Source: an uncultured Bacilli bacterium
GTDB taxonomy: Bacteria > Bacillota_I > Bacilli_A > RF39 > UBA660
Reading direction: 5' to 3'
Length of the DNA stretch: 34,633 nucleotides
Assembly: GCA_934101115.1 (NCBI GenBank)
Contig: CAKOPW010000015.1
Span: 1 to 34,633 of the forward strand
The translations under genes and the position numbers were made by a program. Positions 1-9,240 of this stretch are shown here, piece after piece. The notes under the pieces are model-generated. The model worked only from the letters and a program-made list of their open reading frames with translations, was not told where the DNA came from and did no database searches. Position 1 is the stretch's first letter. Each line of letters starts with the position of its first letter.

Positions 1-79
1 TTTTCAAATAAAAAAGTCAAATTTATATAAATTCAACTTCTTTATTTGTTTTTCCACAAAATCCTTTACACTAACCAAA

Positions 80-101
80 AAAAGATAGACCAAGTCTATC
101 T
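80..101 (-). terminator. Rho-independent terminator after the rhomboid gene
   Basis: On the minus strand GATAGAC, a short loop and GTCTATC are followed by a run of T. The hairpin overlaps the stop codon of the rhomboid gene. Bases 1-79 hold no gene I can support. Confidence 0.75.
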
Positions 102-1211
102 AAACAACAACATATACATCAAAAATCCAATCAATATAGTTGTTATGATTATACCATTTATGGTATCGCTTTTATCAGTTCTACCTTCAATACCAACAAT
201 CATAGCTGAGAATATTCCACCGATTAAACCACCAATATGTCCGAAATTATCAATCATTGGATTCATAAAACCAATAACTAGGTTCAATATTATGACTGGA
301 ACTACGCCCGTCATCATTACATTTCCTAAGTATAATCTATAATGGTAACCAAAATATAGAAGTGCTCCTAAAAGACCAAATATTGCTCCACTCGCTCCTA
401 TAGAAGAATAATTTCCAAGCACTCCACTTAAAAGCGAAGAAATGATTGCACTCATTAAATAAACAACTATAAATTTTTTCTTTCCCAAAACTGTCTCAAC
501 TTCTTTACCTATTATAGCAAGAGAATACATATTGCAAAGTAAATGTATTAAATCTGCATGAAAGAAAGCTGCGGTAATAAGACGATAATATTCATGATTT
601 TGAATACCCGCTTTATTCATAGAAAATGCTGAGACATTTAATATTCCAGCTACTGAAAGCATAAATATTAATATATTGATAAATATTAAAGCATACGTAA
701 TAACAATTGGTTTCTTTTTAAATGTCTTTTCAAACAATCTATTTTTTTCTTCAGTTTTAGAATTTATATCATTTGTAACATTTATAAAGAAGTCCATATT
801 GCTTCCAGCATCCAATTCATCATCTTTTAGATCAGGGAATATTTCCATAATTTTATTGTTTTCAATTCCCTCATCAACATCAATTTTACATAAATCCATA
901 TTTTTACGATGATCTTCAAATTTAACATTTTCACCAACATTTAAAAATATATTTAAAGACTTACATTTAAATGATAAAGTTTTCTTTTTTATTTGTTTAA
1001 TTACCGAATTAGTTTTAAAAATATCAAAATCCAACTGTTCATTATTATGAATATAATTGCTATTAATTCTTACAACTTCATAATTAGAATCTAAGTTTTC
1101 TAACCATATTTCGTTTTCAACACCATTAACAAGTATTGGTTGATAATTTTCTTTTGTTATAAAATAATGTACTAAACGCATCACTAATTGATCAGTATTT
1201 GACATGTTCAT
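96..1211 (-). CDS. Rhomboid family intramembrane serine protease
   Basis: Predicted rhomboid protease, cutting transmembrane proteins within the membrane. About 160 N-terminal residues are soluble and probably cytoplasmic, as in YqgP/GluP, and are followed by some six or seven hydrophobic helices. The catalytic serine is in GASGAIFG (near residue 274) and the catalytic histidine in FGHIGG (near residue 325). An HxxxN-like stretch (HLLCNMYSL) on helix 2 also fits. The C-terminal TPR repeats of B. subtilis YqgP are absent. ATG at 1211 is preferred because AGGAGG lies seven bases upstream; an in-frame ATG six bases earlier is too close. The rluD stop lies 11 bases upstream, so the genes are probably co-transcribed. 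The substrate is unknown. Confidence 0.9.
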   Translation of the reverse strand: MNMSNTDQLVMRLVHYFITKENYQPILVNGVENEIWLENLDSNYEVVRINSNYIHNNEQLDFDIFKTNSVIKQIKKKTLSFKCKSLNIFLNVGENVKFEDHRKNMDLCKIDVDEGIENNKIMEIFPDLKDDELDAGSNMDFFINVTNDINSKTEEKNRLFEKTFKKKPIVITYALIFINILIFMLSVAGILNVSAFSMNKAGIQNHEYYRLITAAFFHADLIHLLCNMYSLAIIGKEVETVLGKKKFIVVYLMSAIISSLLSGVLGNYSSIGASGAIFGLLGALLYFGYHYRLYLGNVMMTGVVPVIILNLVIGFMNPMIDNFGHIGGLIGGIFSAMIVGIEGRTDKSDTINGIIITTILIGFLMYMLLFR

Positions 1212-1222
1212 AACCATTCCTC

Positions 1223-2113
1223 CTATTTTTCTTCAAGTGTATCTAAGAATTCTTTAAAATATTCTGGTAATTCACATTCAAAGTGCATATGTTCTTTTGT
1301 TATTGGATGAACAAAATCAATGCTAGCTGAATGCAAAAATTGACCAAACTCTGTTGTTTTATCATTCGTATAAACTGGATCATTATAAACTGGATAACCA
1401 ATATACTCCATATGAACTCTTATTTGATGAGTACGTCCTGTATGCAATGATAAACGAACTAAAGTATAACCTTTATATCTTTTTAAAACACGCATATCAG
1501 TTATTGCATCTTTAGAATTTTCAGCCGTAACTGTCATCTTTTTTCTGTTTAATTTATCTCGTCCGATTGGAGCATCAATTGTAGCCGTATCACTTAAAAA
1601 TTCGCCTTTTAAAAGAGCAATATAATCTCTTTTTATCTCATGCCTAGAAAGAGCATCAGCAAGGATTTCATGGGCTTTATTATTCTTAGCAACAACCATA
1701 AGTCCTGAAGTATCTTTATCTATTCGATGAACTATTCCTGGTCTTACTTCTCCATTTACATCAGATAATGCATTTGTATGATATAAAAGAGCATTTACTA
1801 AGGTTCCATCATTATTTCCATTTCCTGGATGAACTACCATTCCAGATTCTTTATTTAAAACAATTATATCATCATCCTCATAAACAATGTTTAAAGGAAT
1901 ATTTTCTGGTTTTACATCAAGTGGTTCAATAAAACCATCTTTAACTTCAATCTTATCACCAGTTTTTAATATATAGTTGTTTTTAGTTTTCTTACCATTA
2001 ACCAAAACATACTCATTTTCAATCATTTTAGCTATTAAACTTCTTGAATATTCTGTATTAGCTGCTAAATATTTATCTATTCTTAAACTTCCTTCTTCTA
2101 CTAAAAGTTCCAT
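1223..2113 (-). CDS. rluD: 23S rRNA pseudouridine synthase, RluD/RluA family
   Basis: Makes pseudouridines in 23S rRNA. An N-terminal S4 RNA-binding domain (about residues 10-75, with RIDKYLA) is followed by the catalytic domain with HRIDKDTSGLMVVAKN, which carries the catalytic aspartate, and a later HTGRTHQIRVH motif. The length of 296 residues is normal for the family. The start at 2113 has AAAGGAG nine bases upstream. The first 41 bases overlap the end of lspA, the usual lspA-rluD arrangement in Firmicutes. RluD is the best fit; another RluA-type specificity cannot be excluded. Confidence 0.92.
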   Translation of the reverse strand: MELLVEEGSLRIDKYLAANTEYSRSLIAKMIENEYVLVNGKKTKNNYILKTGDKIEVKDGFIEPLDVKPENIPLNIVYEDDDIIVLNKESGMVVHPGNGNNDGTLVNALLYHTNALSDVNGEVRPGIVHRIDKDTSGLMVVAKNNKAHEILADALSRHEIKRDYIALLKGEFLSDTATIDAPIGRDKLNRKKMTVTAENSKDAITDMRVLKRYKGYTLVRLSLHTGRTHQIRVHMEYIGYPVYNDPVYTNDKTTEFGQFLHSASIDFVHPITKEHMHFECELPEYFKEFLDTLEEK

Positions 2114-2555
2114 TTTTAACATCTCCTTTAACGGTTGCTATAACAAGTAATATAACTCCAATTACTATTGACATATCTGCTATATTAAAGATTGGAAAAT
2201 GATAACCAAATATATTTATACCTATAAAATCTCTTACATAACCATAAAATATTCTATCAACTAAGTTACCAAGTATTCCACCAAATAAAAGACCAAATGA
2301 TGTATCATTATATCTATTTGATGGATAGGAAAACATTAAACTATAAACTATAACTAACATAACTATTGAAATAACAATCAATAAAGTTACTTTTCCCTCT
2401 AAAATAGACCATGATGCACCTGTATTTTTACTAAAAGTGAAATAAAGCACATTACTTATGATATTAACACTTGTATTTGCCATTTGAACCACTAACTTAG
2501 TGATTTGATCAAGTAACAATACTATAATTGATATAATAACTATTCTTTTATTCAT
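2073..2555 (-). CDS. lspA: Signal peptidase II (prolipoprotein signal peptidase)
   Basis: Cleaves lipoprotein signal peptides before the lipidated cysteine. The protein is 160 residues with four hydrophobic helices. Both catalytic aspartates are visible: GNLVDRIFYGYVRDF (NxxDR) and FNIADMSI. The C-terminus is a basic tail (SRRRKFKNR) encoded over the start of rluD. A standard Shine-Dalgarno site is missing; GGGTG precedes the ATG, as for the gene upstream. At least one lipoprotein substrate is encoded in this window (19041-19688). Confidence 0.95.
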   Translation of the reverse strand: MNKRIVIISIIVLLLDQITKLVVQMANTSVNIISNVLYFTFSKNTGASWSILEGKVTLLIVISIVMLVIVYSLMFSYPSNRYNDTSFGLLFGGILGNLVDRIFYGYVRDFIGINIFGYHFPIFNIADMSIVIGVILLVIATVKGDVKNGTFSRRRKFKNR

Positions 2556-2588
2556 ATATCAACACCCATAAAGATTATAACTTATAAA

Positions 2589-2813
2589 TCATAAATCTAC
2601 AAGTATTACATCCTCTCCTATTTTAACAACTTGATTCAATTTTATACTTGTTTCATTATTATATATATTAAGTTTTTTTAATATTTTTTTTGGTTCAACT
2701 ACAAAAAAATTAATCATACCACTTTCTAGGATGTCCACATCTATAATTCTCCCAATATTTCTTCCATCATTTTTATTAACAACATCTTTCGTTTGTAAAT
2801 CACTTATACGCAT
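2589..2813 (-). CDS. YlmC/YmxH-family PRC-barrel protein
   Basis: A single PRC-barrel domain of 74 residues, starting MRISDLQTKDVVN and containing GRNIGRIIDVDI. YmxH-type proteins are common in spore-forming Firmicutes, and their exact function is unknown. ATG at 2813 is chosen because family members begin M-R-x-S-D-L and GGGTG lies just upstream; an ATG at 2825 would add four residues. It lies directly upstream of lspA. Alignment to the YlmC family would settle the start. Confidence 0.75.
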   Translation of the reverse strand: MRISDLQTKDVVNKNDGRNIGRIIDVDILESGMINFFVVEPKKILKKLNIYNNETSIKLNQVVKIGEDVILVDL

Positions 2814-2857
2814 ATAAACACCCATTAAATTATACGGAAAAAATTATTTTTTTATAC

Positions 2858-3250
2858 TTAAAACTTCCAAGTAGAATGATCACTTAATTTGAAATGGTCA
2901 TTTACTTCAAAATTAATATTAAATCGATTTATAAATTCATCGATTTCTTCCCTAGTTATAAAACAATTATCAATGCTTGTAACTTCTTCAATTGCTGAAA
3001 GTATTGGAACACATTGATAAATGTATAAAATAATGTTCATGAATTCAATATTTTCATTAAACTTAATTTCATGATAATTTTTTTCTACCAAAGTCAAAAG
3101 TTCACCAATATCTCCACCATCAAAAAAACCATATTCATCTTTTTTAAAACACAACTCTGGAACATCTTTTATATTAGAAGTTTTATATTCAACGTCAAAA
3201 TAAATTACATATTTATTATTATTAATTGTTATTTTTCTTTTTATTTGCAT
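2858..3250 (-). CDS. Hypothetical protein, 130 residues
   Basis: I do not recognise this protein. It is soluble-looking, acidic and rich in aromatic residues, with no signal peptide or membrane helix. The start is supported by AAGGAG seven bases upstream. It lies between the PanE-like dehydrogenase and the PRC-barrel gene on the same strand, with short gaps, and may be part of their transcript. Confidence 0.6.
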   Translation of the reverse strand: MQIKRKITINNNKYVIYFDVEYKTSNIKDVPELCFKKDEYGFFDGGDIGELLTLVEKNYHEIKFNENIEFMNIILYIYQCVPILSAIEEVTSIDNCFITREEIDEFINRFNINFEVNDHFKLSDHSTWKF

Positions 3251-3271
3251 AAATTTTCTCCTTAAATAAAT

Positions 3272-4186
3272 TTAATCTTTATAGTTTAAAAAATCTAATT
3301 TCAATTTATCATATGTTTTAGTATCAACCTTAGCTTTTTTCTTCAACTTTTCAAATTCATCATTTAGAAGCATAAACTCTTCTTTAGCATTCATGGCATG
3401 ATCAGAAATACATAACTTTCCTATAAAATTAGAAAACATAAATCTATAAATAAAAGCACATAGTTTCTTTTTATTAACACAGTTTTCATACTCACCAACT
3501 GGTAGTATTTCATAACCAAGAGTTTTTAATACATCGTAGCCTTCAATAATAGCATCCATTATTAAATATGAATATTCTTTATCATGTTTTAATAATTTCA
3601 AATTACCATTTACTTTATAGCTTGCAAAAACTAAAGGAAGCACTGCACATGCATGAGCTTTTAAATAATCATTCATCTTATTATCTATATTTACCTTTAT
3701 CTTTGAATACTCAAATATTGATTTTATAAATTCATTATCTATGTCTTTACCATCACATCTTCCAATTTCTATTTTCTTTAAACATATTGAATTAATATAA
3801 CCATCATACTTTTTGCCAGCAGCCATAAAAAATGCAAATAATACATTTTTACCCTTTATATTCATATATTTTTCTGCAGTTATATTATTACCTACAAATA
3901 TAATATTCTTGCTTTTATTGTTTTCTATAAGTGGAACAATATCATCTAAAGAAGAAAATCTTGAGACAACAAATATTGCATCATAGATATCATTTTCATC
4001 TAGTTTATCTATTACATTAAAATGATCAACTGTTTTATGACCAAATTTGTGGTTTATTACAAGACCATTATTTTTTAAGCTTTCATAAGTTTTGTTTCTT
4101 GCCAAAATCGTTACTTCATTACCTTTTTTTATAAAATGAGCTAAATTTGATCCAAGAACTCCAGCACCAATAATTAATAATTTCAT
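3272..4186 (-). CDS. 2-dehydropantoate 2-reductase-like dehydrogenase (PanE/ApbA family)
   Basis: N-terminal Rossmann fold with the dinucleotide-binding motif GAGVLGSNLA near residues 7-16. The C-terminal half is helical, as in ketopantoate reductases, with a total of about 304 residues. The start at 4186 follows AAGGAAG and gives the usual MKLLIIGAG beginning. True PanE proteins carry a catalytic lysine and a conserved SS(x)xQD region that I cannot find clearly. It could therefore be a family member acting on another 2-oxo acid. No pantothenate genes are nearby. Confidence 0.7.
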   Translation of the reverse strand: MKLLIIGAGVLGSNLAHFIKKGNEVTILARNKTYESLKNNGLVINHKFGHKTVDHFNVIDKLDENDIYDAIFVVSRFSSLDDIVPLIENNKSKNIIFVGNNITAEKYMNIKGKNVLFAFFMAAGKKYDGYINSICLKKIEIGRCDGKDIDNEFIKSIFEYSKIKVNIDNKMNDYLKAHACAVLPLVFASYKVNGNLKLLKHDKEYSYLIMDAIIEGYDVLKTLGYEILPVGEYENCVNKKKLCAFIYRFMFSNFIGKLCISDHAMNAKEEFMLLNDEFEKLKKKAKVDTKTYDKLKLDFLNYKD

Positions 4187-4243
4187 TAAACATCTTCCTT
4201 TTACTTCATACAAAATTATATCACGAAATATCTTTATTTAAAT

Positions 4244-4282
4244 AAAAATACCTAGAATAAATATTCTAAGTATTAATTATTA
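4244..4282 (-). terminator. Terminator hairpin, copy 1 of a 39-bp repeat
   Basis: AATACTTAGAATA pairs with TATTCTAGGTATT on the minus strand and is followed by T-rich sequence downstream of the MATE gene. The same 39 bases occur at 6443-6481 after leuS. Confidence 0.7.
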
Positions 4283-4310
4283 ATCTACAACAACTTTAGT
4301 TTTTTATAAA

Positions 4311-5642
4311 TTAAACATATTCATATTTTTTTCTGTTTTTGATAAAGCAAACAATGCTTACAACAAATGCCAAAACTTCAGCAACTAATACAGATAACCA
4401 TATTCCATTTATGCCCACTAACTTTGGTAATACCAAAATAACAATCACTTGGAATACTAAAGTTCTCAAGAAAGATATCAATGCTGAAACAAATCCATTA
4501 TTTAATGCTGTAAAAAATGATGATGCATAAATATTAAACCAACTAATGATATATGATAAAGAATATAATCTAATAGCAGTAGTTGTTAAATCAAGCAATT
4601 CTTTATCATAACTTACAAATATGTTTGCTAAAAAACCAGCAAACAATTCTGACAATAAAGTCATTATTATTGCAACAACACCCAATAATTTAATACTTTT
4701 ATTAAGTAAACTCTTTAATTCATCCTTATTACCAGCACCGAAATGATATCCAATTATCGGAGCACTTCCAATTGAATATCCAAGATATGTTCCACTAAAT
4801 AAGAAACCAACATACATGATAATTCCATAAGCTGTTACTCCATTTGCTCCAATTATTTCCATCAATTTCATATTAAATAAAATATTTACTAAAGACATTG
4901 ACAAATTCGTTACCATTTCTGAAGATCCATTTGTACACGTTTTAACGATTGGGGATAATTCAAATCTAGTTTTTCCAAGCTTTAATGGTGTTTTATTTTT
5001 TCTTATAAAATACACTAAAGGAATAATTGCTCCAACTATTTGACTAGTGATAGTTGCACTTGCTGCTCCAGCAACACCCCATCTAAATACATAGATAAAC
5101 AAAAAGTCTAAAACAATATTAGTTAATCCTGCAATTATAGAAATTAAAAGACCAAAGCCTGGTTTTTCAGCAACAACTAAGAATGATTGAAAACTATTTT
5201 GTAATATAAATGCTGTAATTCCTAATAGCAAAATTCTTCCATATGTTAAACAATTAGGTAACATTTCCTCAGTTGCTCCCATTAATTCAGCGATAGGTTT
5301 TAAAAATATTAATCCAATAATTGTAAATATAACACCTAAAATTATTTCTAAATACACAAGCATTGAAAAATAACGATTTGCTTTTTCTACATCACCTTCA
5401 CCAAGTGTTTTAGAAATAACTGCACTTCCACCAGTACCTATCATAAATCCAATAGTTCCTATCATCATTATAGCTGGCATTATCAAGTTAACTGAAGCAA
5501 AGGCATCACCTTTAACAACATTTGATATAAATAGACCATCAACAACACCATAAATAGAAGTAAATATCATCATTATTATTGTTGGTAAAGTAAATTTAAT
5601 AAGCTTTTTATAAGTAAAATGTTCAGCTAAACCAATATTCAT
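4311..5642 (-). CDS. MATE family efflux transporter (MepA-like)
   Basis: Predicted multidrug/toxin exporter of the MATE family, about 443 residues with twelve hydrophobic segments in two related halves. The N-terminal part (TLPTIIMMIFTSIYGVVDG, GTGGSAVISKTLGEG) resembles the MepA subgroup. The start at 5642 has GGAGG within the end of the preceding kinase-like gene, one base away, so the two are translationally linked. Both lie behind a structured terminator-containing leader that resembles the guanidine-IV (mepA) riboswitch. If that holds, the exporter would be induced by guanidine-type compounds. Substrate specificity cannot be read from the sequence. Confidence 0.88.
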   Translation of the reverse strand: MNIGLAEHFTYKKLIKFTLPTIIMMIFTSIYGVVDGLFISNVVKGDAFASVNLIMPAIMMIGTIGFMIGTGGSAVISKTLGEGDVEKANRYFSMLVYLEIILGVIFTIIGLIFLKPIAELMGATEEMLPNCLTYGRILLLGITAFILQNSFQSFLVVAEKPGFGLLISIIAGLTNIVLDFLFIYVFRWGVAGAASATITSQIVGAIIPLVYFIRKNKTPLKLGKTRFELSPIVKTCTNGSSEMVTNLSMSLVNILFNMKLMEIIGANGVTAYGIIMYVGFLFSGTYLGYSIGSAPIIGYHFGAGNKDELKSLLNKSIKLLGVVAIIMTLLSELFAGFLANIFVSYDKELLDLTTTAIRLYSLSYIISWFNIYASSFFTALNNGFVSALISFLRTLVFQVIVILVLPKLVGINGIWLSVLVAEVLAFVVSIVCFIKNRKKYEYV

Positions 5643-5643
5643 T

Positions 5644-6258
5644 TTATTTACCTCCATTCCAAGTATCAATATAATCTGCAAGAGGATTAACTATTTTCTT
5701 GATATCTACATTTGATGTGTTAATACATAGATCATAATTTTCCTTATTTCCCCATTCAATATTAGAAATTAAATTGTTAAAAGCTCTTCTGTTCCTATCA
5801 ACTTCTTTAATTTTATTAATTAATTCTTTATCAGTTAACTCTTCATTTTGAGAAGCCTTTTCTTTGCAACGTTTAACCTTACTTTCCATGTTAGCATATA
5901 CAAAGATATTTAAAGGATTATAATCTTTCAATATAATATTTGCACCTCTACCAACAATTACTGCATTTCCTTTTTCGGCAATACTTTTCAATATTTTATT
6001 TTGCATAACTAAAATATCAGTTTGATTCTTTTGAATAGATAGATTTGTCGTAAAAGTTTTTCCAAATTGAAATGGCATAGGATATATTCCTTTTTCAGAA
6101 ATATTAGTTATATATTCCTCTGACATACCAGTTTCTTTTACAAGTAAATCAATAATTTTAGAATCATAAAAAGCATATCCTAACTTGTCGGCTAATCTTT
6201 TTGCAATTTCTTTTCCTCCACTACCAAACTCCCTACTAATAGTTATAATTTTAGTCAT
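5644..6258 (-). CDS. Cytidylate kinase-like family protein
   Basis: A 204-residue P-loop protein starting ITISREFGSGGKEIAKRLA, typical of the cytidylate-kinase-like family (AAA_26/CMK2) rather than house-keeping Cmk. The P-loop is the glycine-rich GSGGKE. Basic residues further on (VKRCKEK, VDRNRRAF) fit the lid of nucleoside monophosphate kinases. It is the first gene of a two-gene unit with the MATE exporter, one base apart. GAGAGGAG lies upstream of its ATG. The phosphoryl acceptor is unknown. Confidence 0.8.
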   Translation of the reverse strand: MTKIITISREFGSGGKEIAKRLADKLGYAFYDSKIIDLLVKETGMSEEYITNISEKGIYPMPFQFGKTFTTNLSIQKNQTDILVMQNKILKSIAEKGNAVIVGRGANIILKDYNPLNIFVYANMESKVKRCKEKASQNEELTDKELINKIKEVDRNRRAFNNLISNIEWGNKENYDLCINTSNVDIKKIVNPLADYIDTWNGGK

Positions 6259-6280
6259 TTATATACTCCTCTCTTTCAAT

Positions 6281-6404
6281 AAAAAAACTCAGCTATTTAC
6301 TTGAAATAACCGAGCTCACTCGACATCTTTCTCGACTCCTTGTTTCTGTTTTTACAGAACGGTACTACGGTACACGAGTCCTCCGATGACCAATAAATTT
6401 AACT
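6281..6404 (-). promoter_or_regulatory. Structured leader with terminator, candidate mepA/guanidine-IV riboswitch
   Basis: From a start point near 6404 the minus-strand RNA runs through a conserved-looking core (GGTCATCGGAGGACTCG, then GTACCGTAGTACCG and the hairpin TTCTG/CAGAA). It then passes GGAGTCGAG and ends in a strong terminator at 6281-6314 (CTCGGTTATTT pairing with AAATAGCTGAG, then seven T). The kinase-like ATG follows at 6258. The class assignment rests on the MATE gene downstream and my memory of the mepA motif, so it is tentative; the attenuator architecture is seen directly. Confidence 0.6.
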
Positions 6405-6410
6405 GAATAA

Positions 6411-6439
6411 ATTATATTATATTAAAAATTTAAAGTCAA
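6411..6439 (-). promoter_or_regulatory. Promoter of the kinase-like/MATE operon
   Basis: TTGACT, a 17-base spacer and TATAAT on the minus strand, upstream of the structured leader. Confidence 0.75.
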
Positions 6440-6442
6440 CAA

Positions 6443-6481
6443 AAAAATACCTAGAATAAATATTCTAAGTATTAATTATTA
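6443..6481 (-). terminator. leuS terminator, copy 2 of a 39-bp repeat
   Basis: Identical over 39 bases to 4244-4282 and overlapping the leuS stop codon. The hairpin is followed by seven T on the minus strand. Confidence 0.8.
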
Positions 6482-8887
6482 TTTTACGACTATGTTAACA
6501 ATTCTACCTTTTATTACAATAACTTTAACAATTTCTTTTCCTTCAATATGTTTTTTAACGTTTTCTTCATTTAAGGCTTTTTCTTTTATCTCATCTTCAG
6601 TTTCATCAGCTGAAACAGTAATAGTTCCTCTTACTTTACCATTAACTTGAACACCTATAGTTGTTTCAGTTTCAACGAGTTTAGATTTATCAACTATTGG
6701 CCAAGAAGATTTACAAATTGTATCTCCTAAAGCATAATATTCGTTCAATTCTTCCGTAATATGTGGAGCAATCGGATTTAAAAGAGTTAACAATAATCTA
6801 TATTCGTCTTTAGTAATTGTTTCATATGAATCAAGTTCATTAAGCAAAATCATTAAAGCAGATACTGCTGTATTATATTTCAAAGTTACTAAATCATTTG
6901 AAACCTTATCAATTGTTTTATTTATCAACACTTCATTTGAATAACCAGTCTTATCATTAAGTTTTTCTCCTAATTTAATAACACGATCAATGAAACGTTT
7001 GCATCCTTTTAATGAATCAGTATTCCATGGAGCATCCATTTGATAATCTCCCATAAACATTTCATATGTTCTTAAAGTATCAGCACCATATTCATTTACT
7101 ATGTCATCTGGATTGATAACATTACCTTTACTCTTGCTCATCTTTTGATTATCTGAACCCAAAATCATACCATGACTTACACGTACATCAATCATCTCTT
7201 TATTAGGAACAAGGCCAAAATTATAAAGCATTTGAACCCAGAATCTTGCATAAAGTAAATGTCTAGCTGTATGCTCCATACCACCATTATACCAATTTAC
7301 TTTACCCCAATATTTCATCACATCCATTGAAGCAAATTCAGAAGTATTATGAGCATCCATAAATCTTAAGAAATACCAACTAGATCCTGCCCATTGAGGC
7401 ATTGTATCAGTTTCTCTTGTAGCATCCCCACCACATTTTGGACATTTTGTATTTACCCAAGATGTAATTTTTGCTAAAGGGGACTCTCCATCATCTGTTG
7501 GTTCATATTCAGCTACATCAGGAAGCACTAGAGGTAGGTCACTTTCATTCATTGGAACCCATCCACATTTTGGACAATTAATCATTGGAATTGGTTCACC
7601 CCAGAATCTTTGTCTTGAGAAAATCCAATCACGCATTTTATAGTTATTTACACGTCTTGCAATTCCTTCACTCTCTAGCTTTTTAGTTATTGCTTCTTTT
7701 GCATCTTCAACAGTTAAACCAGTAAATTCTTCAGAGTTAATAAGTTTACAACCCTTACCTAAATAATCTTGTTTTTCAAAAGCATGCTCACTTACGTCAG
7801 CTCCATCTATAACTTGAATCATCTCAAGATCGTGAGCAACAGCATATTCAAAATCTCTTTGATCATGACTAGGAACTGCCATAACAGCACCAGTTCCATA
7901 AGAACCTAAAACAAAGTCTCCTAAGAATACCGGAACTTCACGACCATTTACTGGATTAATTGCTTTAATACCTTTTAAGATACAACCAGTTTTTCCCTTA
8001 TTAAGTTCTGTTCTATCCATTGCACTTTTCTTAGCTGTTTCATTGATATAAGCTAAAGCTTCATCTTTATTTTCAACTCTTGGAAGAAGTTCTTTTATAA
8101 GTTTACCATCTGGTGCAATTACAAAGAAAGTAATTCCATAAACAGTTTCAATACAAGTCGTAAATATTGAGAATTTACCGCCTCCAACAATATTTACATC
8201 CATTTCAACACCAGTTGATTTACCTATCCAATTTATTTGACCTAATTTTACTTTTTCAGCAAAATGAGTATCTTCAAGACCAGTAAGCAAATCTTCAGCA
8301 TAATCACTCATTCTAAGCATCCATTGACTTTTTTCTTTTTGAACAACACTTGTTCCACATCTTTCACAAACTCCACCAGCAGCATCTTCATTTGATAAAA
8401 CCATTTTACATTTTGGACACCAGTTAACAGGAACTGTATCTTTATAAGCCATACCATGTTTATAGAATTGTAAAAATTGCCATTGAGTCCATTTATAATA
8501 TTCAGGGTCAGTTGTTGAAAATTCTCTACTCCAATCAAATGACATTCCTAAACTCTTCATTTGATTTCTAAAATGATCAATATTTATTTTTGTTGCTTCT
8601 TTAGGATGAACATGATTCTTTATTGCATATTCTTCAGCAGGCGCTCCAAAAGCATCAAATCCCATTGGATATAAAACATTATAACCTTGCATTCTTTTCA
8701 TTCTAGCCATCGCATCTTGAGCAGTATAACTTCTTACATGTCCAACATGAAGACCAGCACCACTTGGATATGGAAACTCAACCAATATATAATAAGGATT
8801 TGCTCCTTCATTTTTTACTTCAAAAGTATGATTTTCTTCCCAATACTTTTGCCATTTCTTTTCAATATTTTTAAAATTATATTCCAT
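6479..8887 (-). CDS. leuS: Leucyl-tRNA synthetase
   Basis: Charges tRNA-Leu. The class I signature is present as GLHVGHVRSYTAQD (HIGH-like) and NQKMSKSKGNV (KMSKS). An editing CP1 domain lies between them, and CxxC pairs (CPKCK, CERCG, CPKCGW, CPKCGGD) are placed for zinc binding. At 802 residues it is the normal bacterial length. ATG at 8887 gives MEYNFKNIEKKWQKYW, the usual N-terminus, and the preceding small gene ends two bases upstream. Expression is expected to follow uncharged tRNA-Leu through the T-box leader at 9241-9427. Confidence 0.98.
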   Translation of the reverse strand: MEYNFKNIEKKWQKYWEENHTFEVKNEGANPYYILVEFPYPSGAGLHVGHVRSYTAQDAMARMKRMQGYNVLYPMGFDAFGAPAEEYAIKNHVHPKEATKINIDHFRNQMKSLGMSFDWSREFSTTDPEYYKWTQWQFLQFYKHGMAYKDTVPVNWCPKCKMVLSNEDAAGGVCERCGTSVVQKEKSQWMLRMSDYAEDLLTGLEDTHFAEKVKLGQINWIGKSTGVEMDVNIVGGGKFSIFTTCIETVYGITFFVIAPDGKLIKELLPRVENKDEALAYINETAKKSAMDRTELNKGKTGCILKGIKAINPVNGREVPVFLGDFVLGSYGTGAVMAVPSHDQRDFEYAVAHDLEMIQVIDGADVSEHAFEKQDYLGKGCKLINSEEFTGLTVEDAKEAITKKLESEGIARRVNNYKMRDWIFSRQRFWGEPIPMINCPKCGWVPMNESDLPLVLPDVAEYEPTDDGESPLAKITSWVNTKCPKCGGDATRETDTMPQWAGSSWYFLRFMDAHNTSEFASMDVMKYWGKVNWYNGGMEHTARHLLYARFWVQMLYNFGLVPNKEMIDVRVSHGMILGSDNQKMSKSKGNVINPDDIVNEYGADTLRTYEMFMGDYQMDAPWNTDSLKGCKRFIDRVIKLGEKLNDKTGYSNEVLINKTIDKVSNDLVTLKYNTAVSALMILLNELDSYETITKDEYRLLLTLLNPIAPHITEELNEYYALGDTICKSSWPIVDKSKLVETETTIGVQVNGKVRGTITVSADETEDEIKEKALNEENVKKHIEGKEIVKVIVIKGRIVNIVVK

Positions 8888-8889
8888 AA

Positions 8890-9228
8890 TTACCAACCTT
8901 TCTTCTTTAAGATATAACCTATTAAATTATAACTTACTAATATTAAAATTATAAATAAAACAAATGATGTTGCTGCTAATATAAAATAGTTAGTATTCCA
9001 TCTCAATATGAGTTCAATCGCGACACTAATAATTAAGGTATTAACAACTATTATTGTTTTAGATAACAAATTTATCTTTGTATCATCCAGTTTTAACTTA
9101 TATTTTTTTTGAATAAATAACAAAGCTTTATTGCTTATAAGAGCATCATTTTTTTTCATATGAACATAGTTAATAAGATAATTAATTATAAATACTATAA
9201 ATGCAATTATTACAAATTCTAAAATCAT
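8890..9228 (-). CDS. Small membrane protein in the leuS T-box operon
   Basis: I do not recognise this 112-residue protein. It has one hydrophobic helix at the N-terminus (LEFVIIAFIVFIINYLINYV), a charged middle part (KKNDALISNKALLFIQKKYK) and two further helices in the C-terminal half. Translation should start at 9228, where GGAGG lies a few bases upstream just after the T-box terminator. Longer readings into the T-box are not real. It ends two bases before leuS, so it is co-expressed with leuS under Leu control. Confidence 0.8.
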   Translation of the reverse strand: MILEFVIIAFIVFIINYLINYVHMKKNDALISNKALLFIQKKYKLKLDDTKINLLSKTIIVVNTLIISVAIELILRWNTNYFILAATSFVLFIILILVSYNLIGYILKKKGW

Positions 9229-9240
9229 TTTAACCTCCAA

